The notes under the pieces were generated by a model that saw nothing but the letters and a program-made list of their open reading frames with translations, was not told the DNA's origin and ran no database searches. Source: Sphingomonas metalli (GTDB taxonomy: Bacteria > Pseudomonadota > Alphaproteobacteria > Sphingomonadales > Sphingomonadaceae). From it: 64,000 bases of DNA. The DNA lies in NCBI RefSeq assembly GCF_014641735.1, contig NZ_BMIH01000003.1:1-64000 (forward strand), in the 5' to 3' direction. The position numbers and the translations under genes were made by a program. Positions 1 to 6,657 of this stretch are shown here, piece by piece (within the stretch, counting starts at the first letter, position 1; each line of letters begins with the position of its first letter).

Positions 1-20
1 GGCCCCGATCGGGGCCCTTT
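1..20 (+). terminator. Possible hairpin terminator at window edge
   Basis: A self-complementary stretch (GGCCCC, loop GATC, GGGGCC) is followed by CTTT. It looks like the 3' hairpin of a gene lying to the left of the window. The T run is short and the upstream gene cannot be seen, so this is tentative. Confidence 0.35.
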
Positions 21-31
21 CCATGTCGTCA

Positions 32-397
32 TCACGCCTCGACCGCTGGCCTACTTTTACACCGCCACCGTGGCCGGATTTTGCTCCGCCGTTGACAAAG
101 CTTCGTCGGCCGAAGCGATGCAACAAACCTTGAGTCTTGTTCGCATGTCCACTTGCCTCGGGTTGGGCGAAAGTGCCGCATAGAAGCATGGATCATGACC
201 ATTGAGGCAGCGACGGCATCGCACAAGTAGAAAGCGTGCCAAAGTCGCTCGAGATCGAGGAGGCTGAGACCAGCCCAGACGAATCTCGTCAGCGCCATTT
301 CGGCGTTCTTGACCCGGGCGAGACGTTGATGGCGAGCGTCGCTAACTCGGGGAGCCGTCATTTTTGAGTCGCCCGTCTTCCGAGCGAGCGGCTTCAT
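32..397 (-). CDS. Hypothetical protein (uncertain)
   Basis: An open frame of 121 codons begins at an ATG (MKPLARKTGDSK...) and ends near the left edge. No known domain was recognised. The central part (ALTRFVWAGLSLLDLERLWHAF) looks protein-like, with a hydrophobic face, while the C-terminal part is rich in Arg/Lys/Trp and less convincing. It would be divergent from the small ORF at 495. It lies left of the transposon-like unit but probably inside the larger genomic island. It could be a chance open frame, since GC-rich DNA gives many of these. Confidence 0.25.
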   Translation of the reverse strand: MKPLARKTGDSKMTAPRVSDARHQRLARVKNAEMALTRFVWAGLSLLDLERLWHAFYLCDAVAASMVMIHASMRHFRPTRGKWTCEQDSRFVASLRPTKLCQRRSKIRPRWRCKSRPAVEA

Positions 398-494
398 TGT
401 TTCGCGGCTCGTGCCAAGGAGCAGGGCAGTGCAACGTCGTGACTTCGAACCGCACGAGTGCCACACTCGGGTGTGTGTGGGGAAGGGGCCAGCC

Positions 495-716
495 GTGACG
501 AAGACGAGATCGTTGACGCTGATGCGCGAAGCTTTGGTCCTTCTGGACCGAGGGGGCAACGGAGCCACCATCGTGGCATGCCATCTTCAAGCGGCGATAG
601 ACGCTGCTGAGGGCGCAAAGCCGCTTCGCAGAAGCGAAGAGATCGATGATGACCTGACCTGCGAGTTTGGCGACGCCGGTCATGTTGCAAGGGATAAGCA
701 GGGCGAAGAAGGATAG
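495..716 (+). CDS. Small hypothetical protein
   Basis: An open frame of 73 aa from a GTG start (MTKTRSLTLMREALVLL...), preceded by a purine-rich GGGGAAGGGG stretch. It has an amphipathic N-terminal half (LMREALVLLDRGGNGATIVACHLQAAIDAAEG) and an acidic C-terminal half, a composition resembling the short helical hypothetical proteins common in sphingomonad accessory DNA. No function can be assigned. It ends about 40 bp before the direct repeat that marks the left edge of the mobile unit, so it belongs to the surrounding island rather than to the sulfur cargo. Confidence 0.4.
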   Translation: MTKTRSLTLMREALVLLDRGGNGATIVACHLQAAIDAAEGAKPLRRSEEIDDDLTCEFGDAGHVARDKQGEEG

Positions 717-758
717 CGGCTACGTTCCGAATGTGGACCCAAGCTCCCGGCGTCGCTT

Positions 759-764
759 ACTAGG
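759..764 (+). repeat. Left target-site duplication
   Basis: The hexamer ACTAGG lies immediately outside the left terminal inverted repeat. The same hexamer in the same orientation lies immediately outside the right repeat at 12739-12744, as expected for a duplication generated on insertion. Confidence 0.7.
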
Positions 765-917
765 TGTAGGCGCTTGCAATCGTAGCGGCGTCTGCTCGCA
801 AACAGCCGGTTTTTCTGCTCACGCTCTCTGCCACTGGCGGGTAGCATCCTGCTCAAATTAGCTGCCAGCGTGCTCGCCATCATCCGGGGCTGCTCGCAAT
901 CGGACATGGCTGCTCAC
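765..917 (+). repeat. Left terminal inverted repeat, IS21-like
   Basis: Begins TGTAGGCGCTTGCAATCG and runs inward. The first 74 bp are identical to the reverse complement of the right end; beyond that, scattered mismatches appear. TGCTCGC/TGCTCAC/TGCTCA cores recur about every 20-35 bp. Translation of the repeat yields arginine-rich shadow frames that should not be taken as genes. The remaining 918-1112 stretch before the first cargo gene shows short GGGAA-type repeats but no gene. Confidence 0.8.
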
Positions 918-1112
918 ATTATCCGCTCCGGGCGGATGTCAAAGGCGGGTTCATTTCACGGGCCGGATCGTCCCATTTCTCCGTCTCCAACCGGCCATTT
1001 TGGGAATGAGCAATCGGGAACATATTTTGGGAAAACGGCTATTTCCCTGCCGTCCGGCGCGCCTTGCGACCGTCAGCCGTCTCCCTGAACCTTCCCAATC
1101 GGGAAAGGTGCC

Positions 1113-1868
1113 TCAGCGTGTTTCCCATCCCCATTTTGCAAAGATCGCCCGGGCAGCCGGCGTCGTGAGCCAGCCTGCAAAAGCAACAGCGTCGGGGTTA
1201 GCCTTTCCGGCGATGGTCAGCCCCGCGCCCGCATCGCGGTAGATACGATAAGGCTCTTCGACCGCAACCGTGTCGGCAAGTGTCGGATTTGCCGTCTGCC
1301 AGATGCCCCAGATGATCCAGGCATCAAGGGTTGGGTCAGCCGCCCAGGCTTTTTTCGCTTCCGCGCTGTTCTTTGCGAATACGACGATATTCGATCGCAG
1401 GGCGCGGACCTTGGCTATGTCGCCCGTGCGGCCCGCCATATCTTCCCAGAGGCCGTTCTGTCCCGCACCGTTCACGACAAGCACGCGGTGGCCGGGTCGG
1501 AACAGGTCGCCCAGCCCGCGAATCTTTCGGGGGTTGCCCGGACGGACGAGGATGTTCGACACGCGCAGATATAGCGGATTGATCGTCGAGGAATCGATCC
1601 GGTCGCCCATCGCGGCCTGAAGATCGGTCATCATCGTCTCGGAGCCGCTGTAGATCACGTCTCCCGTTTGCCTCGCGGCCTCGATCCAGTCATTCGTCGG
1701 CCCGGCCACGACGTCGACGCGCACGCCGCGCAGCCTGGAGAACGTCGCGGCCGCCTCCTTCATGGCCGGCGCGGGACCGCCCGGTCCGAACACGTGAACG
1801 GGGCCAGCCACGGCAGGCGTAACGGCGAACGTCGTTGCAGCGAGGGCGGTCAGGATGAAGGCGCGCAT
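1113..1868 (-). CDS. AcfC-like periplasmic substrate-binding protein
   Basis: A 251-aa secreted binding protein resembling the accessory colonization factor AcfC branch of the molybdate/sulfate-type periplasmic binding proteins. It starts at ATG (MRAFILTALAATTFA) with an AAGGAA ribosome site and has a cleavable signal peptide ending near AVAG. The mature protein opens with VHVFGPGGPAPAMKEAA and contains SGSETMMTDL and NPLYLRVSNILVRPGNPRKI, typical of this family. It is the last gene of the long leftward sulfur operon. No ABC permease or ATPase is adjacent, so it may serve a transporter encoded elsewhere or have a sensing/scavenging role. An oxyanion such as sulfate or thiosulfate is a plausible ligand given the context, but this is inference. 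Confidence 0.75.
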   Translation of the reverse strand: MRAFILTALAATTFAVTPAVAGPVHVFGPGGPAPAMKEAAATFSRLRGVRVDVVAGPTNDWIEAARQTGDVIYSGSETMMTDLQAAMGDRIDSSTINPLYLRVSNILVRPGNPRKIRGLGDLFRPGHRVLVVNGAGQNGLWEDMAGRTGDIAKVRALRSNIVVFAKNSAEAKKAWAADPTLDAWIIWGIWQTANPTLADTVAVEEPYRIYRDAGAGLTIAGKANPDAVAFAGWLTTPAARAIFAKWGWETR

Positions 1869-1918
1869 GGAGGGTTGTTCCTTGAGAATGAGGTGAGACA
1901 CAGATGGTGTGAAGGGTT

Positions 1919-2881
1919 TTAGCCTCCCCCGAGAACCTTCCTTCCGATCGTCGTGCCGTAATAATCACCCTTTGCGTGGAAGCGTTTGCGGGCATCCTCG
2001 ACCGTGCCGGTCTGCCGGGGATCACGGGGACGTTCCCGGCTGTCGACATAGGCTGCCACGTCCCACGCCTGCTGATCGGTCAGCGTGTTGCCCTGCCCAT
2101 AGGGCATGTTGGCTTTGATGAAGCCGGCCGCCGATGCGATCCCGGCCATGCCGGCGCCCCAATTATAGGAATGCGGTCCCCACAGCGGCGGAATGGAATA
2201 GCCGCCGTCCGGGTTTGCTTGCCCTTGCCCCCCGGCACCGTGGCACGAGGCACACTGTCCGGCGAACACCGTGGCACCGCGATCCGGATCGTGGCCGAGC
2301 GGTGTCGCGGTCAGCTTCACGAAACCGCGACCGGGGAGTGGCTTGCCCGTTGGAGCGCCTGTGGCCAACCAAGCGAAGTAGCTTTGCAGGTCTCGGTAGA
2401 TATCGTCGCCGTAGGGCGGCGGGGTGCCCGCCTTCGAGGCTGGCGCGTTCATTGAGTAGAGGAAGCAGTCGCGGATGCGATCCTCCATCGTGTTCACGCG
2501 ACCGTTCTTCGCCCGGTAGGCGGGGTAGCTTACCCATGCCGCCCACATCGGCGAGGCATTCGCCTGGCGTCCGGCGTCGAGGTGACAATTGCTGCACGTC
2601 AGGCCGTTGCCGACATATTGGCCGGCATGGGCGGAAGTAGCGGTGAAGATCATGCGACCGTGGCGGATCGCGTCGCCGGCCGGGCCGGCGGGAATGGTGT
2701 CCTCGGCAGGCGGCGCGAACGGCGCGTCCGCGGCAATCTGGTCGACAGGCGCCTGAACCGGCGCATCCGACTGGCCGATCTTGTAGGTGACGACCAGCAC
2801 CAGCAGGGCGGCCGAGATCGCGAAGATGATGCGCTGCGCGTCACCGTCGTCGCCAGGAGTCGGGGGCAGCGGCTCGCTCAT
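1919..2881 (-). CDS. tsdA: Membrane-anchored diheme cytochrome c, thiosulfate dehydrogenase (TsdA-like)
   Basis: A 320-aa cytochrome with two CxxCH haem sites, CSNCH (Cys96-His100) and CASCH (Cys210-His214). After the first haem come PAYRAKNGRVNTMEDRIRDCF and LYSMN; Cys139 in this block matches the unusual cysteine haem ligand of TsdA, which oxidises two thiosulfates to tetrathionate. Residues about 18-33 form a single uncleaved-looking membrane segment, whereas many TsdA proteins are soluble and periplasmic. The ATG start overlaps the stop of the upstream persulfide dioxygenase gene (ATGA), indicating coupled translation. Electrons would go to the respiratory chain through an unseen partner. 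The assignment rests on motifs; the family also includes tetrathionate-reducing members. Confidence 0.82.
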   Translation of the reverse strand: MSEPLPPTPGDDGDAQRIIFAISAALLVLVVTYKIGQSDAPVQAPVDQIAADAPFAPPAEDTIPAGPAGDAIRHGRMIFTATSAHAGQYVGNGLTCSNCHLDAGRQANASPMWAAWVSYPAYRAKNGRVNTMEDRIRDCFLYSMNAPASKAGTPPPYGDDIYRDLQSYFAWLATGAPTGKPLPGRGFVKLTATPLGHDPDRGATVFAGQCASCHGAGGQGQANPDGGYSIPPLWGPHSYNWGAGMAGIASAAGFIKANMPYGQGNTLTDQQAWDVAAYVDSRERPRDPRQTGTVEDARKRFHAKGDYYGTTIGRKVLGGG

Positions 2882-3765
2882 TCGTCTTGTCCGAACCGAT
2901 TGAGCGGCACCTTGAGGAAGGCGGTGCCGCACGGTTCCGCGTCCGGCAGCTGGCCACCGCGGATATTCACCTGGAGCGCGGCAAGCATCAGGTCGGGCAG
3001 CGGCAGCGTCGCGTCGCGCTTCTCGCGGGTCGCGACGAACTCGGCCTCGTCGATGCCGTCATGGACGTGGATGTTGTCGCGGCGCTGTTCGGCGACGGTC
3101 GCACGGCCGTTCACCTCGCGGCCGTCCTTCCCGTAATCGTGGCCGACATAAGTCGCTGTGGCCGGAGCCAGGTCGAGGATGGCGCGGATCGAACGCCATA
3201 GCGCGTGCGCGTCACCGCCCGGGAAGTCGGCGCGGCTCGTGCCACTGTCGGGCACCATCAGCGTGTCATGAACGAACGCGGCGTCGCCGACCACATAGGT
3301 GATCGACGCGAGCGTGTGGCCGGGCGACAGCATGACGCGGGCATCAAGCGAGCCGATCCGGAACGTCTCGCCGTGAGCGAACAGCCGGTCCCACTGGCTG
3401 CCGTCGACAGGCAGATCGGGCAGGCAGTATATATCCTGCCACAGCTTCTGCACCTCCACGACCTTCTCGCCGATCGCGGTCTTCCCGCCCGTCTTGCCGG
3501 CGAGATACGGGGCAGCCGAGAAGTGATCGGCATGTGGGTGCGTGTCGAGAAGCCATTCGACGGTGAGCCCGTTCGCGCGCACATAGTCGAGGATCAGATC
3601 GGCGTTGCGCGTCGAGGTGGCGCCAGCGCGCGGATCATAGTCGAGAACCGGATCGATGATCGCCGCGACCTTGGTCGCGTCGTCGACGACGACATATTGG
3701 AAGCTGCCGGTGCGCTCGTCGTGGAGCGATGCGACTGTCATGCCCTCCTGGCGGTATTCGATCAT
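2878..3765 (-). CDS. MBL-fold persulfide dioxygenase-like hydrolase (copy 1)
   Basis: A 295-aa metallo-beta-lactamase-fold protein of the ETHE1/Blh type. THPHADH at residues 75-81 gives the HxHxDH metal motif, with later ligands in SPGHT and GHDYG. Family members use one Fe(II) to oxidise glutathione persulfide to sulfite. N-terminal MIEYRQEGMTVASLHDERTGSFQYVVVDD is typical of the Blh/SdoA group. It sits between tsdA (4-bp overlap) and the DsbA-like genes, next to sulfide:quinone oxidoreductase and sulfite exporter genes, which supports the persulfide role. A second, differently diverged copy is at 9188-10111. Substrate is inferred from family and context. Confidence 0.82.
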   Translation of the reverse strand: MIEYRQEGMTVASLHDERTGSFQYVVVDDATKVAAIIDPVLDYDPRAGATSTRNADLILDYVRANGLTVEWLLDTHPHADHFSAAPYLAGKTGGKTAIGEKVVEVQKLWQDIYCLPDLPVDGSQWDRLFAHGETFRIGSLDARVMLSPGHTLASITYVVGDAAFVHDTLMVPDSGTSRADFPGGDAHALWRSIRAILDLAPATATYVGHDYGKDGREVNGRATVAEQRRDNIHVHDGIDEAEFVATREKRDATLPLPDLMLAALQVNIRGGQLPDAEPCGTAFLKVPLNRFGQDE

Positions 3766-3786
3766 AGATAAGTCCTCTCGTATTCG

Positions 3787-4428
3787 TCAGTTCGCCACCC
3801 GCGCCCGCGCGAACAGTCGTCCGAAATCGCCCGCGTCGATCGCGCCCATCACCAGCATCGGTCCCGCCAGGAACCCCGGCGTGCCCGACAATCCGATCGA
3901 ATAGGCTTCCTGCCCGTTGGCACGCAGCCGGCCCGCGACCAGCTCGGCGTGCGCCGCCAGCCAGCGCGTCGCGCGCGACCAGTCGCCGCCTGCGCCGGTC
4001 ACGACGTCGCGCAGCATGTCGTCGTCGATGATCCGGCTGTCGGTCATCAGCCGGCGATGAACCGCCGGGTAGATCCCCTGTTCGGCACTGGCGAGCGCGA
4101 TGCTTGCTGCACGTTCGGACGGCGGGCCGAAGATCGGCCAGTCCTTGTAGATGACCCGCACCTTGCCGTCGCGCCGCACCGCCTCTTCCATCGCCGGGAA
4201 GGCGTGGCGACACGCCGGGCATCGATAGTCTGTGAAGACCGCAAGCCGCAGCGTGGCATCGGCGGGTCCGTCTTGGGGCGAGCCATCACCAGCCATGATC
4301 GCGTCCGCACGCGGACCGATATCGCGACCGATCGGCGTGGTCCGGCGCAACACCTGCCCTACCGCCCAGCCACCGACGACAATGGCGCCGAGCTGCACCG
4401 CCTGTCTCCGGTTGAGCGGTCCCGGCAC
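3787..4428 (-). CDS. DsbA-family thiol oxidoreductase, CPAC motif
   Basis: A 213-aa thioredoxin-fold protein of the DsbA/DsbG-like Thioredoxin_4 group. It has an N-terminal membrane segment or signal (QAVQLGAIVVGGWAVGQVL) and an active-site CPAC at 70-73 within FTDYRCPACRHAFP. Downstream VIYKDWPIFGPPS and the cis-proline loop GLSGTPGFLAG fit the family. The GTG start lies two bases after the stop of a second, related DsbA-like gene, so the two form a tandem pair. Such pairs often act on periplasmic disulfides or sulfur carriers; here they may shuttle persulfides or protect cytochrome thiols, which is inference. Confidence 0.8.
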   Translation of the reverse strand: MPGPLNRRQAVQLGAIVVGGWAVGQVLRRTTPIGRDIGPRADAIMAGDGSPQDGPADATLRLAVFTDYRCPACRHAFPAMEEAVRRDGKVRVIYKDWPIFGPPSERAASIALASAEQGIYPAVHRRLMTDSRIIDDDMLRDVVTGAGGDWSRATRWLAAHAELVAGRLRANGQEAYSIGLSGTPGFLAGPMLVMGAIDAGDFGRLFARARVAN

Positions 4429-4430
4429 GG

Positions 4431-5066
4431 TCAGCGCGCCTCGGGCTTGGCGCGCGCAGAGGCAACGAGTTTACGCAATGATGGCAGATCGACCGCGCCC
4501 GCGACGACCTGCGACCCGACGATCAGCGCCGGCGTGCCGTTGAAGCCGATCGCCTCCGCGATGGTGTTGGTACGGGCCAGAAGCGCGTCGATCTCCGCGC
4601 CATGCGCCTTGAGGTCACGTTCAAGTCGCGGCCAGTCGACCTTCGCCCGGGCCGCAGCCGCTTTGACGCCGGCGCTGTCGAGCCGTGCCGGGGAGGTCAG
4701 CAGCGCCTCATGGAACGCGGCGTGGCGGTTCTGCCACTGGCTGGCGATCGCAGCCCGTGCGGCCTCCCGCGACGGAGGACCGAAGATCGGCCAGTCGCGA
4801 TAGACGATCCGCACCTTGGGATCGGAGGCGAGCAGGGTGTTCAGCACCGGCTCCATCCGCCGGCAATAGGGGCAGTTATAGTCGAAGAACTCGACGATGG
4901 TGACGTCGTAGCCGGGACGGGCGCGCTTGGGTGCGATGGGATCGTCCGTCACCGCCTTGCGCGACATATCGGGCCGCTGCTGCGCGGTTGCGGGCGCCAT
5001 CGGCAACGTGAGCGTGAGCGTGAGGGCGGCGGAAACGCCGCGAGCGAGCAGGTTTCTACGGTTCAT
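4431..5066 (-). CDS. DsbA-family thiol oxidoreductase, CPYC motif
   Basis: A 211-aa secreted thioredoxin-fold protein. The N-terminus MNRRNLLARGVSAALTLTLTLPMAPATAQQ is a signal peptide whose RR pair hints at Tat export without a full consensus. The active site is CPYC at residues 65-68 in FFDYNCPYCRRMEP; the cis-proline loop is GFNGTPALIVG. It shares the RIVYRDWPIFGPPS block with its downstream neighbour, suggesting a tandem duplication with divergence of the active-site dipeptide (PY versus PA). The start overlaps the stop of the TlpA-like gene by 4 bp. Confidence 0.82.
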   Translation of the reverse strand: MNRRNLLARGVSAALTLTLTLPMAPATAQQRPDMSRKAVTDDPIAPKRARPGYDVTIVEFFDYNCPYCRRMEPVLNTLLASDPKVRIVYRDWPIFGPPSREAARAAIASQWQNRHAAFHEALLTSPARLDSAGVKAAAARAKVDWPRLERDLKAHGAEIDALLARTNTIAEAIGFNGTPALIVGSQVVAGAVDLPSLRKLVASARAKPEAR

Positions 5067-5872
5067 CGGTGTTTCCTTGCGAGATCGATGCCGTCCGCCA
5101 GCGCGGCGCGCGACAGCTCGCCGAGCTGGAGCTGGACGATCGTGCCGTCCGCCGCGACGAAGGCGGTGGCGGGGTAGCCGGCGACCTGGAGGGTGCCGTT
5201 GAGCGAGCGGGACGGATCGAGCGCGATATGCTTGGCTCCGACCCCCTCACGGGTCAGGAAGCCGGCGACGATAGCCGGCGCCTCACCCTGATCGGCGAGC
5301 AGGATCGGCACCTCGCCGCTGCGCGACGCCGCGGCGTCTAGCATCGGCAGCTCGCGCCGGCATGGGCCGCACCATGTCGCCCAGAGATTGACGACGAAGG
5401 GACGCCCGCGAAAAAGATCGAGCGGCAGCGGTGCCCCCGCCGGTGTGGTCAGCATCGCATGATAGGGGAACGGGCCGTAGGTGACGGGCGGGATCAGGGC
5501 CTGGAGGACGAACCATAGTCCGCTTGCCGCCGCCAACGCGCCCCATCCGGCCAGCAATGCACGAGTACGGCCGAGCCGGATCGCCAGTGTCATCGCGGCG
5601 CCGGCGATGCCGGCAACGGCCGAGAAGCCGCCCTGCCAGACGGCCAGTGCCGACAGCGGCGCATCGGCGGAGCTTCCCCAATGCGCGGCGACATAGCCGA
5701 TCCGCGCTGCCACCGGCCCGACGACGATCGCGCTCGTCGCTACCGATGCGACGCGGGGAAAACGGAAGCGCCCGGCGAGTGCGGTCAGGCCCAGGAATAC
5801 GGCGATGCACAACACCGCCAAGCCGCGATCGACCGCGAACATGAGCGGCCCGATAACCACCGCGCTTCCCAT
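5063..5872 (-). CDS. Membrane TlpA-like thiol-disulfide protein with Lgt-like N-terminal half
   Basis: A 269-aa protein in two parts. Residues about 1-130 have several membrane segments with blocks such as ARIGYVAAHW and AVWQGGFSAVAGIAGA that recall prolipoprotein diacylglyceryl transferase (Lgt) helices. Residues about 140-269 are a periplasmic TlpA/ResA-type thioredoxin domain with WCGPC at 167-171 and cis-proline VAGYPATAFV. It would present reducing thiols at the outer face of the inner membrane. The start overlaps the TauE stop (ATGA) and its own stop overlaps the next DsbA start, so it is tightly embedded in the operon. Catalytic residues of true Lgt are not evident, so the N-terminal half is probably only an anchor or partner module. 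Confidence 0.78.
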   Translation of the reverse strand: MGSAVVIGPLMFAVDRGLAVLCIAVFLGLTALAGRFRFPRVASVATSAIVVGPVAARIGYVAAHWGSSADAPLSALAVWQGGFSAVAGIAGAAMTLAIRLGRTRALLAGWGALAAASGLWFVLQALIPPVTYGPFPYHAMLTTPAGAPLPLDLFRGRPFVVNLWATWCGPCRRELPMLDAAASRSGEVPILLADQGEAPAIVAGFLTREGVGAKHIALDPSRSLNGTLQVAGYPATAFVAADGTIVQLQLGELSRAALADGIDLARKHR

Positions 5873-6657
5873 CAGAGGAACGCGCCCGAACTCTTCCAGA
5901 GCATGTAGGCGGCGACGACGAAGATCAGCACGGCGAACACCGTGGTCAACGCACCCCGGCTCTCCGACAGCCGGCGCGCGGCGGCAAGCCCGACCAGACC
6001 GCCGACGATACCGCCGGCGATGAACACCCCGGCGAGCGGCCAGTCGACCAAGCCCGAGAAGGCGTAGTTGAGCGCGGTGGTTAGGCCGAAGGCGGCCACC
6101 GCGACCAGCGACGTGCCGACCGCGTTCAGCATCGGCATCCGCGTCGAGCCGATCAGCCCGGGCACGATCAGGAATCCACCGCCGATGCCGAAGAACCCCG
6201 AAAACAGCCCGGTGACGAGGCCGAACCCCATTACCTTCGGCGCGTTCTCGCGACTGCATTGTGCGCCGGGAATGCCCTCGGCCTTCCGCCCGCGCAGCAT
6301 GACGATGCCGACCAGCACCATCACCAGCGCGAACAGGAACAGGAGACGGGTGCCGTCGAATGCCTTGCCCGCCGTCGAGCCGGCGAGCGCGCCGACGATC
6401 CCGGCCGCGGCGTACATGCCGCCGCAGCGCCATTTGACCGTGCCGGCGCGCGCGTGCCCGATCAGCCCGGTTGCGGCGTTGGCAGCGACCGCGAACGCGC
6501 TGGTGCCGATCGCCATATGGGCGCTCGGCACGCCGACCAGATAGACCATCAGCGGCACGGCGAGGATCGAGCCACCCCCGCCGACAAGCCCCAGCGTGAA
6601 CCCGACCAGCGCGCCCGATATGCTGCCGAGCAGGTACTGGATCGGCTCCAGTGTCAT
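5872..6657 (-). CDS. TauE/SafE-family sulfite/sulfonate exporter
   Basis: A 261-aa polytopic membrane protein of the TauE/SafE (TSUP) family. Two glycine-rich repeats mark the duplicated halves: GALVGFTLGLVGGGGSILAVPLMVYLVG near the N-terminus and FGLVTGLFSGFFGIGGGFLIVPGLI in the middle. It starts at ATG (MTLEPIQYLL), overlapping the stop of the SQR fusion gene. In this operon the likely cargo is sulfite made by the persulfide dioxygenases, exported to limit toxicity. The substrate is inferred, as the family also exports sulfoacetate and other organosulfur anions. Confidence 0.85.
   Translation of the reverse strand: MTLEPIQYLLGSISGALVGFTLGLVGGGGSILAVPLMVYLVGVPSAHMAIGTSAFAVAANAATGLIGHARAGTVKWRCGGMYAAAGIVGALAGSTAGKAFDGTRLLFLFALVMVLVGIVMLRGRKAEGIPGAQCSRENAPKVMGFGLVTGLFSGFFGIGGGFLIVPGLIGSTRMPMLNAVGTSLVAVAAFGLTTALNYAFSGLVDWPLAGVFIAGGIVGGLVGLAAARRLSESRGALTTVFAVLIFVVAAYMLWKSSGAFL

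Noticed and set aside
680..907. Arginine-rich 75-aa open frame
   Set aside because: It runs through the left terminal repeat; the same peptide appears in the right repeat because the repeats are near-identical, not because a gene is present.
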